NCBI RefSeq assembly: GCF_028682635.1
Contig: NZ_JANHLK010000012.1
Location: 1-64,000, forward strand
DNA from: Pseudomonas putida
GTDB taxonomy: Bacteria > Pseudomonadota > Gammaproteobacteria > Pseudomonadales > Pseudomonadaceae
Direction of reading: 5' to 3'
DNA: 64,000 bases
This document shows, piece after piece, positions 8,648 through 18,081 of this stretch (positions are counted from its first letter, which is position 1; the number at the start of each line of letters is the position of its first letter). The notes beneath the pieces were generated by a model. It was not told the DNA's origin. It did not search any database and saw only the letters and a list, made by a program, of their open reading frames with translations. The translations under genes were made by a program, and so were the position numbers.

Positions 8648-9940
8648 TCACTCAACCGTAGCGGCGTCCATGCGCACCGCGCCCCGCCGGCTCTGCCCGA
8701 ACGCCATCACGCAGTTACGCCCGGCGCCCTTGGCGCTGTAGAGCGCCTCGTCCGCGGACTTGAGCACTTTCTCGGGGGTGCGTTGCTCCACGCGTTCGGC
8801 AACGCCGATACTCACCGTCACCGACACGCTCGAGGCACTGGCGCCCGCGCGACGCTGCCGGCCCTGATTGTCATCCTGTGGACGGCTGTCCTGATTGCGC
8901 AGATGAATGTTGTAGGTGGCGATGGACTCGCGAATGACCTCCAGGTGCGGCATGCACTCTTCGAGGGTCTTGCCTGCAAACACCAGGGCGAATTCTTCAC
9001 CGCCATAGCGATAGGCCTTACCGCCCCCGCCGATTTTCGACAACTTGCTGGCGACCAGTCTCAACACCTGGTCCCCCACGTCGTGCCCGTGGGTGTCGTT
9101 GAATTTCTTGAAGTGGTCGACGTCACTCATGGCCAGCACATAGTTGCGCCCCAGGCGCTGCATGCGCTCATTCAACGCCCGGCGCCCCGGCAGCCCGGTG
9201 AGTTCGTCACGGAAGGCCATCTGATAGGCCTCATGGGCCACGGCGGCGGCGATCATCAGCATCACCTGGCTGCACATGATGTTCAGCGTAAAGGGCAGGA
9301 TGAAGGTTTTCGGCAACATCCAGAATAGCCCGAGCAACCCCACCAGCTGGGCGGCATGCAGGGGCCTTGGGTGACGCCAGTACTGCCAGGCCAGCAGCAG
9401 GAACACGGCGATGAACACAGGATAGGACAGCTGGATCAGGCTCATCCAGGCGCCGTGCAAGACAGGCCAGCGAATCTCCGCCAGCCACGCCAGCAGCGTC
9501 TGCGGATAACTTTGCTCAAGGGCCAGGGCCACGCTACCCACGGCCAGCAACACGGCGAAACGGGCGACCATGTCCTGGAACAGATGAGTACGCTCCTGCC
9601 ACGCGGCGAACACGCCGAACAGCAACGGCAACAGCAGGCAACACAAATGAAAAACCACCGCGGCGTCCTCACGCACCTTGCCGTGGTCGCGGTAGTAATC
9701 GGTCTGGGTGTCGAGCAGGAAGTAGGCGATGTACACCGTGACCATCAGGAACAGTTCACGCTGGCGTCGATAGACTGCGCAGTAGGCACCGCCAAGCAAC
9801 AGCACCAGGGTGGGAAGCACCTGGAACAGCGACGTGAAGAAGACGTTCAGGTCCTTGATATAGGCAGCCGCGAGCCCCGCCAGCAACAGCAGCAATGAAG
9901 GCAAAAAGTGACTTACACGCATAGGGGAAGAACGCGGCAA
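8648..9940 (-). CDS. Membrane-bound diguanylate cyclase (GGDEF)
   Basis: 430 residues. About six or seven hydrophobic helices occupy residues 10-240; then comes a GGDEF domain starting at RDELTGLPGRRAL, with active-site GGEEF in YRYGGEEFALVF. The inhibitory RxxD site is absent upstream of GGEEF. A Gln/Arg-rich insert precedes the final VSIGVAE strand. The TTG start at 9940 is preferred because GGAG lies 8 bases upstream; the internal Met at 9922 has no ribosome site. It should make cyclic di-GMP in response to a membrane signal. It lies between two acyl-CoA dehydrogenase genes where remembered PAO1 order has none. Confidence 0.9.
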   Translation of the reverse strand: MPRSSPMRVSHFLPSLLLLLAGLAAAYIKDLNVFFTSLFQVLPTLVLLLGGAYCAVYRRQRELFLMVTVYIAYFLLDTQTDYYRDHGKVREDAAVVFHLCCLLLPLLFGVFAAWQERTHLFQDMVARFAVLLAVGSVALALEQSYPQTLLAWLAEIRWPVLHGAWMSLIQLSYPVFIAVFLLLAWQYWRHPRPLHAAQLVGLLGLFWMLPKTFILPFTLNIMCSQVMLMIAAAVAHEAYQMAFRDELTGLPGRRALNERMQRLGRNYVLAMSDVDHFKKFNDTHGHDVGDQVLRLVASKLSKIGGGGKAYRYGGEEFALVFAGKTLEECMPHLEVIRESIATYNIHLRNQDSRPQDDNQGRQRRAGASASSVSVTVSIGVAERVEQRTPEKVLKSADEALYSAKGAGRNCVMAFGQSRRGAVRMDAATVE

Positions 9941-10059
9941 AGGTATGGCTCCGACCCGTCATATCAGTGATGGCAATGTGCCCATAACTGTAACGGCAGG
10001 AACCCGGACTTGCTTAGCCCATTACCGAGGTATTTTCATGACAGTGCCTGCGCAGGCAC

Positions 10060-10095
10060 AAAAAAGCCGCTGCTCCGGAAGGAACAGCGGCTTTT
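10060..10095 (-). terminator. Terminator after acyl-CoA dehydrogenase paralogue 3
   Basis: An 11-bp perfect stem, AAAAGCCGCTG/CAGCGGCTTTT (10062-10072 with 10085-10095), ends in a T-rich run on the minus strand, 19 bases beyond the stop at 10114. Confidence 0.85.
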
Positions 10096-10113
10096 CAAGA
10101 AGCGCGTTAGGAC

Positions 10114-11919
10114 TTAGTAGCCCAGCGCGAAATCTTCTTCTTTCATGTCCATCAGGTTGTTGGCGCCCGACAGCATGGTTGCAACGTGAGAGCGGGTACG
10201 TGGCAGGATGCGCTGGAAGTAGAAGCGCGCGGTCTGCAGCTTGGCGGTGTAGAACGCCTCTTCGGATGTGCCGGCAGCCAGTTTCTCGGCAGCCAGGCGC
10301 GCCATGTCAGCCCAGAAGTAGGCCAGGCAGGCGTAACCGGAGTACATCAGGTAGTCCACGGAGGCCGCGCCGACTTCTTCGCGATCTTTCATGGCGGCCA
10401 TGCCGACCTTCATGGTCAGCTCGCCCCATTCCTTGTTCAGTGCAGCCAGCGGTGCAACGAATTCCTTGACCGCTTCGTTGCCTTCGTTGGTCTGGCAGAA
10501 CTTGTGGACGATCTTGGTGAAGCCTTTGAGGGCTTCGCCTTGGGTCATCAGCACTTTACGGCCCAGCAGGTCGAGTGCCTGGATACCGGTGGTGCCTTCG
10601 TACAGCATCGAAATACGGCTGTCGCGAACGTTCTGTTCCATGCCCCACTCGGCGATGAAGCCGTGGCCGCCGTAGATCTGCACGCCGTGGTTGGCGGATT
10701 CGAAACCGACTTCGGTCATGAAGGCCTTGGCAATTGGCGTCATGAACGCCAGCAGTGCGTCGGCTTTTTTCTTCTCTTCCTCGTCCACGCCGTACTTGAC
10801 GATGTCGACTTGCTTGGCGGTGAAGTAGACCATCGCGCGGTTGCCTTCGGCGAACGCTTTCATGGTCAGCAGCATGCGACGCACATCCGGGTGCACGATG
10901 ATCGGGTCAGCGGCTTTGTCCGGCGCTTTCGGGCCAGTCAGCGAACGCATTTGCAGGCGATCACGAGCGTATTTCAGGCCGCCCTGGAAGCCGATTTCGG
11001 CGTGGGCCAGGCCTTGCAGGGCGGTACCCAGGCGTGCGGTGTTCATGAAGGTGAACATGCAGTTCAGGCCTTTGTTCGCCGGGCCGATCAGGTAACCGGT
11101 GGCCGCGTCGAAGTTCATCACGCAGGTGGCGTTGCCGTGGATGCCCATCTTGTGTTCCAGGGAACCACAGGACACGGCGTTACGCGCGCCAACCGAACCA
11201 TCGGCGTTCGGCATGAACTTCGGCACGATGAACAGCGAGATGCCTTTGGTGCCAGCCGGTGCATCCGGCAGGCGGGCCAGCACGATGTGGACGATGTTGT
11301 CGGCCATGTCGTGTTCACCGGCCGAGATGAAGATCTTGGTGCCGGAGACTTTGTAGGAACCGTCGGCCTGAGGCTCGGCCTTGGTGCGCAGCATGCCCAG
11401 GTCGGTGCCGCAGTGCGGTTCGGTCAGGCACATGGTGCCGGTCCATTCGCCGGACACCAGCTTGGTCAGGTATGCCTCTTGTTGCTCAGGCGTGCCGTGC
11501 TCGGAAATGGTGTTCATCGCGCCATGGGACAGGCCCGGGTACATGCCCCACGACCAGTTGGCTTCGCCGACCATTTCGCTGACCGCCAGACCCAGGGACT
11601 CCGGCAGGCCCTGGCCGCCGTGCTCCACGTCGTGGGCCAGGCTTGGCCAGCCGCCTTCGACGAATTGCTTGTAGGCCTCTTTGAAGCCAGTCGGGGTCTT
11701 AACACCGGACTCGCTCCAGGTGCAGCCTTCGATGTCGCCCACACGGTTCAGCGGAGCCAGCACCTGCTCACAAAACTTGGCGCCTTCTTCAAGAATGGCG
11801 CTAACCATGTCTGGAGTTGCGTCTGCACAAGCCGGAAGGCTCTGATAGTGCGCCTCGTAGCCGAGCAGTTCGTCACGAACGAAGCGAATATCACGCAAGG
11901 GGGCCTTGTAGTCAGGCAT
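10114..11919 (-). CDS. Acyl-CoA dehydrogenase (FadE-like), paralogue 3, under PsrA-type control
   Basis: 601 residues starting [19 protein letters not shown]. It has [26 protein letters not shown] and [14 protein letters not shown], and the long C-terminal extension of its two neighbours. AGAGG lies about 9 bases before the start. It is the only one of the three with a clear promoter-operator: TTGACA/TATGTT spaced 17 bases, overlaid by two CAAAC-N4-GTTTG-like sites (11973-12000), the motif known for the fatty-acid-responsive repressor PsrA. It occupies the position of PA0506 in PAO1, remembered as a PsrA target, so fatty acyl-CoA oxidation is the likely role. Confidence 0.93.
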   Translation of the reverse strand: MPDYKAPLRDIRFVRDELLGYEAHYQSLPACADATPDMVSAILEEGAKFCEQVLAPLNRVGDIEGCTWSESGVKTPTGFKEAYKQFVEGGWPSLAHDVEHGGQGLPESLGLAVSEMVGEANWSWGMYPGLSHGAMNTISEHGTPEQQEAYLTKLVSGEWTGTMCLTEPHCGTDLGMLRTKAEPQADGSYKVSGTKIFISAGEHDMADNIVHIVLARLPDAPAGTKGISLFIVPKFMPNADGSVGARNAVSCGSLEHKMGIHGNATCVMNFDAATGYLIGPANKGLNCMFTFMNTARLGTALQGLAHAEIGFQGGLKYARDRLQMRSLTGPKAPDKAADPIIVHPDVRRMLLTMKAFAEGNRAMVYFTAKQVDIVKYGVDEEEKKKADALLAFMTPIAKAFMTEVGFESANHGVQIYGGHGFIAEWGMEQNVRDSRISMLYEGTTGIQALDLLGRKVLMTQGEALKGFTKIVHKFCQTNEGNEAVKEFVAPLAALNKEWGELTMKVGMAAMKDREEVGAASVDYLMYSGYACLAYFWADMARLAAEKLAAGTSEEAFYTAKLQTARFYFQRILPRTRSHVATMLSGANNLMDMKEEDFALGY

Positions 11920-11972
11920 AGCGATAAACCTCTGCTGATGTAACCGGGAATGAGCGACCGTTGTCGAAACGA

Positions 11973-12000
11973 TCAAACAGTTGTTTGAAACATACGTTTA
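11973..12000 (-). promoter_or_regulatory. Tandem PsrA-type operator
   Basis: A perfect palindrome TCAAACA-GT-TGTTTGA (11973-11988) contains CAAAC-N4-GTTTG, the published PsrA motif (C/G)AAAC-N2-4-GTTTG/C. It is abutted by GAAAC-ATAC-GTTTA (11987-12000), a second, less perfect copy. Both overlap or follow the -10 box, an arrangement expected to block transcription until long-chain fatty acid ligands release the TetR-family repressor. Confidence 0.75.
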
Positions 12001-12017
12001 CGCCCAAATCTTGTCAA
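11989..12017 (-). promoter_or_regulatory. Sigma70 promoter of acyl-CoA dehydrogenase paralogue 3
   Basis: Minus-strand TTGACA (12012-12017) and TATGTT (11989-11994) are separated by 17 bases, about 70 bases upstream of the start codon. The -10 box is embedded in the PsrA-type sites. Confidence 0.75.
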
Positions 12018-12124
12018 GCACCGATCTTTTGCCATTCGTCATCCGACGACCAATTAGCGCGCACGCGGGCCTGACGCTGTTGGCCTGAGCAACGCGCAGC
12101 GTGAGAAAGATAGTGGATAGCAGG

Positions 12125-12172
12125 ACTCACGCTGAAAGCGTACCCGTCAGACGGTGCGCTTTCAGCGTGAGT
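12125..12172 (-). terminator. Strong hairpin directly after a stop codon
   Basis: A perfect 16-bp inverted repeat (12125-12140 with 12157-12172), arm ACTCACGCTGAAAGCG, with a loop that can extend the pairing by CCGT/ACGG. It begins at the base after the TGA of the 98-residue gene. No T-run follows, so it may be an RNA 3'-end stabiliser rather than a classical terminator. Confidence 0.6.
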
Positions 12173-12469
12173 TCAGGCGTAGGTGTCGATCAGGGTGCCA
12201 AGCATTTCGTCGGAAGCCTTGGCGACTTTGGCGCCCAGCTCCACCTGAAACCTGCCTTCGGCCATGGCGATATTGCTGCTCACGAGGTCAGACTGCTGAC
12301 TGCGGTCGACTGAACGCAGGCGATCGGCCTGAGCTTCGGAAGATTGGCTGGTCAACGAACGCTCGATCGTTGTATTGGCGATTTGTCCGGCGGCTTGATC
12401 GACACGGTTCTGCCCCGCCTGGACAGTGCTCAGGCCAGCATAAAAAGCGGTATTACCCGAAATTTCCAT
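12173..12469 (-). CDS. Small protein resembling the terminal helices of flagellar rod/hook proteins
   Basis: 98 residues. The first 35 (MEISGNTAFYAGLSTVQAGQ and following) resemble the N-terminal helix of axial flagellar proteins. The C-terminus, from SNIAMAEGRFQ through ASDEMLGTLIDTY, resembles the C-terminal helix of FlgE/FlgG-type proteins (the QRAYEANAKV...EML..LI pattern). The globular middle is missing, leaving two predicted amphipathic helices. No flagellar gene is nearby; it sits between bioD and an acyl-CoA dehydrogenase, matching PA0505 in the remembered PAO1 order. Function unknown; the flagellar link is a pattern inference. Confidence 0.75.
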   Translation of the reverse strand: MEISGNTAFYAGLSTVQAGQNRVDQAAGQIANTTIERSLTSQSSEAQADRLRSVDRSQQSDLVSSNIAMAEGRFQVELGAKVAKASDEMLGTLIDTYA

Positions 12470-12575
12470 GGAAGAACTCGTCCTTGCAAAGAGTCGTCAA
12501 TACCCATTGAAGCAGACATACCGGAAAATGGCCCGTCAAAAACACCAATAGCACAGTGCCTCCATCGCCAATACC

Positions 12576-13256
12576 TTAGTCCAGCAGGTCCAGTTGCAGG
12601 TGCTCCGCCACCGCCTCGGCCGTGACCATCTTGAGTTTCGGCACCCGTCCCAGGCACGGCGCCGGGAGGCGTTCGGCGAGGGTTGCGAGGTTTTCTTCCA
12701 GGCGTGCGGTCTTCGGATCAATGATGTTCGCCACCCATCCCGCCAGCTGCAGGCCATCCCGGGCAATCGCCTCGGCCGTCAGCAACGCGTGGTTGATGCA
12801 GCCTAGGCGTATACCGACCACGAGGATAACCGGCAGGTTGAGCGCCATTGCCAGGTCCGACAGGTTGTCCTGGTCCGCCAATGGCACGCGCCAGCCGCCA
12901 GCGCCCTCGATCAGGGTGAAATCGGCCTGCATGTCGAGAATCTCGCGCATCGGCGTCAACAGCGATTGCACGGTCAACGCGATGCCGGCCTCGCGCGCGG
13001 CCAGGTGCGGCGCAATCGCCGGCTCCAGCGCCAGCGGATTGACCTGAGCGTAGGTCAGGGGCAGCGAACACTCCGCCAGCAGCGCCAGCGCGTCGGCATT
13101 GCGCAGGCCCTTGGGCGTCACCGTGCAGCCAGAGGCCACCGGCTTGCCCGCGGCCGTGCTTAACCCGGCTGATCGCGCGGCATACAGCAGGCCGGCGGCA
13201 ATCGTGGTCTTGCCGACATCGGTGTCGGTACCGGTGACGAAATACGCGGAGCTCAT
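12576..13256 (-). CDS. bioD: Dethiobiotin synthetase
   Basis: 226 residues. It makes dethiobiotin from 7,8-diaminopelargonate, CO2 and ATP, the penultimate biotin step. The P-loop [10 protein letters not shown] is at residues 9-18, with the catalytic Lys pattern that follows and the [10 protein letters not shown] loop near the middle. The ATG overlaps the bioC TGA (ATGA), so it is translationally coupled. bioA is not in the window. Confidence 0.96.
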   Translation of the reverse strand: MSSAYFVTGTDTDVGKTTIAAGLLYAARSAGLSTAAGKPVASGCTVTPKGLRNADALALLAECSLPLTYAQVNPLALEPAIAPHLAAREAGIALTVQSLLTPMREILDMQADFTLIEGAGGWRVPLADQDNLSDLAMALNLPVILVVGIRLGCINHALLTAEAIARDGLQLAGWVANIIDPKTARLEENLATLAERLPAPCLGRVPKLKMVTAEAVAEHLQLDLLD

Positions 13257-14065
13257 AAGGGTTTCTCCAAAACGGCATACACCACTTGATAAGTCGCCGG
13301 CAGGCCCTGGGCCTGACGAAACTGCTCATAAGCCTCGACCAGGCCGAGAATCCGCGCCCGACCGGTCAAGCCCCCCGGTCGCCCGGGGTTCAGGTTGTGC
13401 GCCCCCAAGGCCTTGAGCTCATGGGTCAGGCTGCGCACGTCCGGGTAATGCAGCACATGCGCCTGGTTTTCCAGGCTGATCGCCCGCAAACCGCTGGCCG
13501 CGCACAGCTGCTGATAAACGCCAAACTCGCGGAAGCGGTTGACGTGCACCATGCCATCCACCTGACGCCAGCTGTCACGCAGTTCGAACAACGTGCCCAC
13601 ACATAGACTAGCAAATGCGAAAACGCCCCCGGGTTTCAGTACTCGATGGGCCTCGCTGAGTACCGAAGTGAAGTCCGCGCACCACTGCACCGCCAGGCTG
13701 GAGAAAATCAGGTCGCACGTTGCATCGCGCAACGGCATGCGCTCGGCGTCGCCGGCGATGAAGTGCGTGGCGCCGCCCAAGGGCCGGGCGTGGTTGAGCA
13801 TGCCTTCGGCGATGTCCAGCGCCACACCTTGGCTGACGGGAAACCGCTCACCCAGCGCACGACTGAAATGGCCGGTGCCGCACCCAAGGTCGAGCCAGCG
13901 CTGCGGCACGAACGCCTGGGGCAAACGGTTGAGCAACTGACTGCCGACATCACGTTGCAACTCAGCCACGCTGTCGTAGCTCGACGCCGCACGGGAAAAC
14001 GACGCGGCTACCTGGCGCTTGTCGGGCAAAGCGCCGGGCAATTGGGGAAAAGATAAATCAGTCAT
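13253..14065 (-). CDS. bioC: Malonyl-[acyl-carrier protein] O-methyltransferase
   Basis: 270 residues. It methylates the free carboxyl of malonyl-ACP so that the biotin precursor can be elongated by fatty acid synthase. The SAM-binding motif LDLGCGTG is at residues 58-65; [11 protein letters not shown] and the RVLKPGGVF loop follow, as in class I methyltransferases. The Met at 14065 is chosen because it overlaps the bioH stop region, matching the coupled layout of the operon; a longer frame to 14107 would cut deep into bioH. Confidence 0.95.
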   Translation of the reverse strand: MTDLSFPQLPGALPDKRQVAASFSRAASSYDSVAELQRDVGSQLLNRLPQAFVPQRWLDLGCGTGHFSRALGERFPVSQGVALDIAEGMLNHARPLGGATHFIAGDAERMPLRDATCDLIFSSLAVQWCADFTSVLSEAHRVLKPGGVFAFASLCVGTLFELRDSWRQVDGMVHVNRFREFGVYQQLCAASGLRAISLENQAHVLHYPDVRSLTHELKALGAHNLNPGRPGGLTGRARILGLVEAYEQFRQAQGLPATYQVVYAVLEKPL

Positions 14066-14789
14066 CGCCGCACTCATGCAAAAAGGTCTGGATCGCCCCC
14101 GCCACACCGTGGGGATTTTCCAGGAGGAACGCGTGGCCGGCCTGTTCGATCAGACCGATTTCAACATCCGGCAGCAGCGCCAGTAACGCCTCGGCGGCTT
14201 CGGCCGGCACCAGCCCGTCGAGGCCGGCATACAGATGCAATTGCAGACCGCGGAACGTCTGCAGGGCCTGGCGGGTGTCCAGTTGCGCAAGCAACTCCAG
14301 GCCACTCATCAGCACCGCCGGCGAGGAGTGTGGCGCGCCCCCGAGCAACAGCCTCGACAAGCCGCGCGGGTCTTCGGCACCTTGGGCACAGAGCAGTGAA
14401 AAGCGCTTCAACGTCGTGCGCGGATCGGTAGCGCAACCCGCCAGGAAGGCATCGAAGGTTTCCCCGGGCATTGCGGTTGGCCATTGTTCATGGCTGACAA
14501 AACAAGGGTTGCTCGCCAGGGTCAGCAGGCCACAGCAACGGTCGCCACGACGCGCCGCCAACTCGGACGCAAGCATGCCTCCCAGCGACCATCCACCTAG
14601 CCAGGCGTCCTGTGGCACGCTGGCGTCGAGTTCATCGAGCCAATGTTCGAGATGGCTCGAGTCGAGCTCTGGCAGCGGCTCGATTTCCACGCGCAGATGT
14701 TCGTCCAGCCCCTGCAAGGCAGCGGCCAATGGCTCCAGCGGCGAAATCCCGAGACCCCAGCCGGGCAGCAGAATCAGTCGATCACGCAT
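14058..14789 (-). CDS. bioH: Pimeloyl-ACP methyl ester esterase
   Basis: 243 residues, an alpha/beta hydrolase that frees pimeloyl-ACP from its methyl ester and so ends elongation. The nucleophile Ser68 lies in GWSLG, and the C-terminal His is in [12 protein letters not shown]. The start at 14789 gives [12 protein letters not shown], the normal BioH N-terminus, and overlaps the bioF stop by 8 bases; a longer frame to 14816 adds nine unconserved residues. Confidence 0.95.
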   Translation of the reverse strand: MRDRLILLPGWGLGISPLEPLAAALQGLDEHLRVEIEPLPELDSSHLEHWLDELDASVPQDAWLGGWSLGGMLASELAARRGDRCCGLLTLASNPCFVSHEQWPTAMPGETFDAFLAGCATDPRTTLKRFSLLCAQGAEDPRGLSRLLLGGAPHSSPAVLMSGLELLAQLDTRQALQTFRGLQLHLYAGLDGLVPAEAAEALLALLPDVEIGLIEQAGHAFLLENPHGVAGAIQTFLHECGDD

Positions 14790-15960
14790 GGCCAGGCTCC
14801 GGTCCCAGTCGTTCATGACAATCGGCCAGTCCCTCTAACAATAGCTGCACTTGCGCCTCGCTATGGGAAGCGGTCAGGGTCACGCGCAGTCGGGCGCTGC
14901 CAGCCGGCACGGTTGGCGGGCGGATGGCGCTTACCATCAATCCGCGTTCGCGCAGCATCTGCGACAAACGCACCGCGCGCCCGGCGTCACCGATCATGAT
15001 CGGCTGGATCGGCGTGAAGCTGTCCATCAGCTCCAGGCCGATCTGCTCGGCGCCTTGGCGGAACTGGCGAATCAGCGCCTGCAAATGCTCGCGACGCCAA
15101 TGCTCGCTGCGCAGCAGTTCCAGGCTTTTGAGGGTCGCGCAGGCCAGGGCCGGGGGTTGGCTGGTGGTGTAGATGTAGGGGCGGGCGAACTGGATCAGGC
15201 TCTCGATCAACTCTTCGCTGCCGGCGACAAAAGCACCCGCCGTTCCGAACGCCTTGCCGAGCGTGCCGACCAATACCGGCACGTCTTCCTGGCTCAGGCC
15301 GAAATGCTCGACGCTGCCGCCACCCTGGGCCCCCAGGGGACCGAAACCGTGCGCGTCATCGACCATCAGCCATGCACCCTTGGCCCTGGTTTCCCGGGCC
15401 AGCGCTGGCAGATCGGCAATGTCGCCGTCCATGCTGAACACGCCGTCGGTGACGACCAGCGTATTGCCGGTGGCTTTTTCCAGGCGCTTGGCCAGGCTCG
15501 TGGAGTCGTTGTGCAGATAGCGATTGAAACGTGCGCCAGACAACAGCCCCGCATCCAGCAACGAAGCGTGATTGAGCCGGTCTTCGAGCACCGTATCGCC
15601 CTGCCCCACCAGCGCCGTGACCGCACCGAGGTTGGCCATGTAGCCGGTGGTGAACAGCAGGGCACGCGGGCGACCGGTGAGGTCGGCCAAGGCTTCTTCC
15701 AGGGCGTGATGCGGGGTGCTGTGGCCGATGACCAGATGCGAAGCCCCGCCACCCACGCCCCACTTCGCAGCCCCGGCGCGCCAGGCTTCGATCACTTGCG
15801 GGTGATTGGCCAGGCCCAGGTAATCGTTGTTACAGAACGCCAGCAACGGCTGGCCGTCGACCACTACTTGCGGGCCCTGCGGGCTTTGCAGCAATGGACG
15901 TTGGCGGTAGAGGTTTTCAGCACGACGGGCAGCCAGGCGTGCGGCGAGATCGAAAGACAT
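14782..15960 (-). CDS. bioF: 8-amino-7-oxononanoate synthase
   Basis: 392 residues. A PLP enzyme condensing pimeloyl-ACP/CoA with L-alanine. Landmarks: [19 protein letters not shown], the aspartate of [11 protein letters not shown] that contacts PLP, and the Schiff-base Lys in [14 protein letters not shown] precedes the Met at 15960 by about 6 bases. It begins the tightly overlapped bioF-H-C-D run and is separated from bioB by a REPIN. Confidence 0.96.
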   Translation of the reverse strand: MSFDLAARLAARRAENLYRQRPLLQSPQGPQVVVDGQPLLAFCNNDYLGLANHPQVIEAWRAGAAKWGVGGGASHLVIGHSTPHHALEEALADLTGRPRALLFTTGYMANLGAVTALVGQGDTVLEDRLNHASLLDAGLLSGARFNRYLHNDSTSLAKRLEKATGNTLVVTDGVFSMDGDIADLPALARETRAKGAWLMVDDAHGFGPLGAQGGGSVEHFGLSQEDVPVLVGTLGKAFGTAGAFVAGSEELIESLIQFARPYIYTTSQPPALACATLKSLELLRSEHWRREHLQALIRQFRQGAEQIGLELMDSFTPIQPIMIGDAGRAVRLSQMLRERGLMVSAIRPPTVPAGSARLRVTLTASHSEAQVQLLLEGLADCHERLGPEPGHA

Positions 15961-16006
15961 GCAGGCCTCGGTGTCAGATCGCAGAGTGCAAAAGTTGCAC
16001 GATCCC

Positions 16007-16098
16007 CTGTGGGAGCCAGCCTGCTGGCGATGACGGACTGTCACTCAACATTGACGTCGATTGACCTGACACCATCGCCAGCAGGCTGGCTCCCACAG
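16007..16098. repeat. REPIN (paired inverted REPs) between bioF and bioB
   Basis: GTGGGAGCCAGCCTGCTGGC and its complement face each other with the GTG ends outward, about 40 bases apart. It could fold after bioB and lower expression of the genes downstream. Confidence 0.85.
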
Positions 16099-16127
16099 GT
16101 TTTGCATTTCTTCAGAAGGATCGGAGG

Positions 16128-17183
16128 TCAAACAGCCGCGTTATAGAACTGCTCGCTGCTCTTCTGCTCCACCAACGCCTGTTCGATGGCGGCCTGATGC
16201 ACTTCGTCGGCGTGTTCTTCGCGGGCTTCCGGCAGGATCCCCAAACGCCCGAACAGTTGCATGTCCTTGTCGGCCTGTGGGTTGGCAGTGGTCAACAGTT
16301 TTTCGCCGTAGAAAATCGAGTTGGCGCCGGCAAAGAACGCCAGGGCCTGCATCTGCTCGTTCATGGCTTCGCGGCCAGCGGACAGGCGCACGTGGGATTT
16401 TGGCATCAGGATCCGCGCGACCGCGAGCATGCGGATGAAGTCGAACGGATCGACGTCGTCGGCATTTTCCAGCGGCGTACCGGCGACTTTCACCAGCATG
16501 TTGATCGGCACAGACTCCGGATGCTCCGGCAGGTTGGCCAGCTGGATCAGCAGGTTGGCGCGGTCATCGAGGGACTCGCCCATGCCGAGGATGCCGCCGG
16601 AGCAGATCTTCATCCCCGACTCACGTACGTAGGCCAGGGTTTGCAGGCGCTCGCTGTAGGTACGGGTGGTGATGATGCTGCCGTAGAACTCCGGCGAGGT
16701 GTCGAGGTTGTGGTTGTAGTAATCGAGGCCGGCCTTGGCCAGCGCTTCGGTCTGGTCCTGATCGAGGCGACCGAGGGTCATGCAGGTTTCCAGACCAAGG
16801 GCTTTGACGCCTTCGACCATTTTCAGCACGTAAGGCATGTCTTTGGCCGATGGATGTTTCCACGCCGCGCCCATGCAGAAACGGGTCGAACCGATGGCCT
16901 TGGCACGCGCAGCCTCTTCGAGGACCTTCTGCACTTCCATCAGCTTTTCTTTTTCCAGGCCGGTGTTGTAGTGACCGGACTGCGGACAATATTTGCAATC
17001 TTCCGGGCAGGCACCGGTCTTGATCGACAGCAGGGTCGATACCTGGACGCGGTTGGCGTCGAAATGCGCGCGGTGCACCGTCTGCGCCTGGAACAACAGG
17101 TCATTGAATGGCTGAACGAAGAGTGCTTTGACTTCGGCCAAAGACCAGTCATGACGCAAAGTTGCAGAGGTGCTGGCGCTCAT
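16128..17183 (-). CDS. bioB: Biotin synthase
   Basis: 351 residues. A radical SAM enzyme inserting sulfur into dethiobiotin. The [4Fe-4S] Cys59, Cys63 and Cys66 lie in [20 protein letters not shown] and the [17 protein letters not shown] region follow the family. The start at 17183 is used because AAGGAA lies about 7 bases upstream. First gene of the minus-strand bio cluster; the 94 bases to the divergent comF-like gene must hold both promoters. No clear BirA-type palindrome is visible. Confidence 0.97.
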   Translation of the reverse strand: MSASTSATLRHDWSLAEVKALFVQPFNDLLFQAQTVHRAHFDANRVQVSTLLSIKTGACPEDCKYCPQSGHYNTGLEKEKLMEVQKVLEEAARAKAIGSTRFCMGAAWKHPSAKDMPYVLKMVEGVKALGLETCMTLGRLDQDQTEALAKAGLDYYNHNLDTSPEFYGSIITTRTYSERLQTLAYVRESGMKICSGGILGMGESLDDRANLLIQLANLPEHPESVPINMLVKVAGTPLENADDVDPFDFIRMLAVARILMPKSHVRLSAGREAMNEQMQALAFFAGANSIFYGEKLLTTANPQADKDMQLFGRLGILPEAREEHADEVHQAAIEQALVEQKSSEQFYNAAV

Positions 17184-17277
17184 GGGCGATTCCTTTGTTT
17201 TATGCTTTGGCAGGCGACCGGGAAAGGGAATTTCCACCGGCGCATCACAGGTGTTTCGGCATATTTAAGGAAGAGCC

Positions 17278-18018
17278 ATGAGCTGTCAACCACGATACGA
17301 CAAGCAGGTTTACATCTGGTTAAAAAACAAACAGCACTGTTTGCTGTGTGATGAAGCGGCTGATGGCTCCACGCCCATTTGCATGGCTTGCGAAACCGAA
17401 CTGCCCTGGCTCGGCGAGCACTGCCAAACCTGCGCCCTGCCCTTGCCCGCTGCCGGCCTGACGTGCGGCCAGTGCCTCAAGCAGCCTCCGGCGTTTGAAC
17501 GAGTGGTTGCGCCCTGGACTTACAACTTCCCGATCGACAGCCTGATCACCCGCTTCAAGCACAGCGCGCAATGGCCGTTGGGCCACCTGCTCGGCGAACT
17601 TCTCGCTCAATCCCTGCAACATCGCTTCGACGATGACTTGCCGCGACCCGATGCGCTGGTCCCCGTGCCGATGGCTGCCCGGCGCCTGCGCCAACGAGGC
17701 TTCAATCAGGCTGCAATGCTGGCGCGTTGGCTCAGCGAACGCCTCGATGTGCCTTCCGATGAACGGTTGCTATCGAGAACCCAAGACACCAACGCCCAAC
17801 AAGACCTCAACGCCGCGGCCCGCAAAAAGAACTTGCAACACGCCTTCGCCCTGGCACCCGACGTATCGGTGAAGAGTCGCCATCTGGCGCTGGTGGACGA
17901 CGTACTGACCACGGGTGCCACCGCGCAAGCACTGGCTTGCCTGCTGATGGACGCAGGCGCCACACGGGTCGACGTCTATTGCCTGGCACGTACACCCAAA
18001 CCTGGCGAGTCGCCGTGA
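17278..18018 (+). CDS. ComF-family phosphoribosyltransferase-like protein
   Basis: 246 residues. The N-terminus has two CxxC pairs of a zinc-ribbon type (CLLCDEA, CMACE, CQTC, CGQC in the first 70 residues). The C-terminal half is a phosphoribosyltransferase fold with the PRPP loop LALVDDVLTTGATAQA. Family members are linked to DNA uptake or related DNA metabolism in competent bacteria, but in Pseudomonas the substrate is unknown. Divergent from bioB; followed 63 bases later by modE. Confidence 0.9.
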   Translation: MSCQPRYDKQVYIWLKNKQHCLLCDEAADGSTPICMACETELPWLGEHCQTCALPLPAAGLTCGQCLKQPPAFERVVAPWTYNFPIDSLITRFKHSAQWPLGHLLGELLAQSLQHRFDDDLPRPDALVPVPMAARRLRQRGFNQAAMLARWLSERLDVPSDERLLSRTQDTNAQQDLNAAARKKNLQHAFALAPDVSVKSRHLALVDDVLTTGATAQALACLLMDAGATRVDVYCLARTPKPGESP

Positions 18019-18081
18019 CTTGACTCCCGGGCCCCGAGCCGCCAACGTCCTCTCCATCGTCATTGCCCAAAGCGTCTTGCC

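Noticed and set aside
4800..11943. Long plus-strand open frames opposite the three acyl-CoA dehydrogenases (about 500-600 codons each).
   Set aside because: They are mirror frames of GC-rich coding DNA, rich in Arg, Gly, His and Gln, with no family motif, while the minus strand encodes complete enzymes.
17184..17277. A BirA-type biotin operator between bioB and the comF-like gene.
   Set aside because: Only one half resembling GGTTTACA occurs, inside the comF-like coding start, without a facing half at the expected distance.
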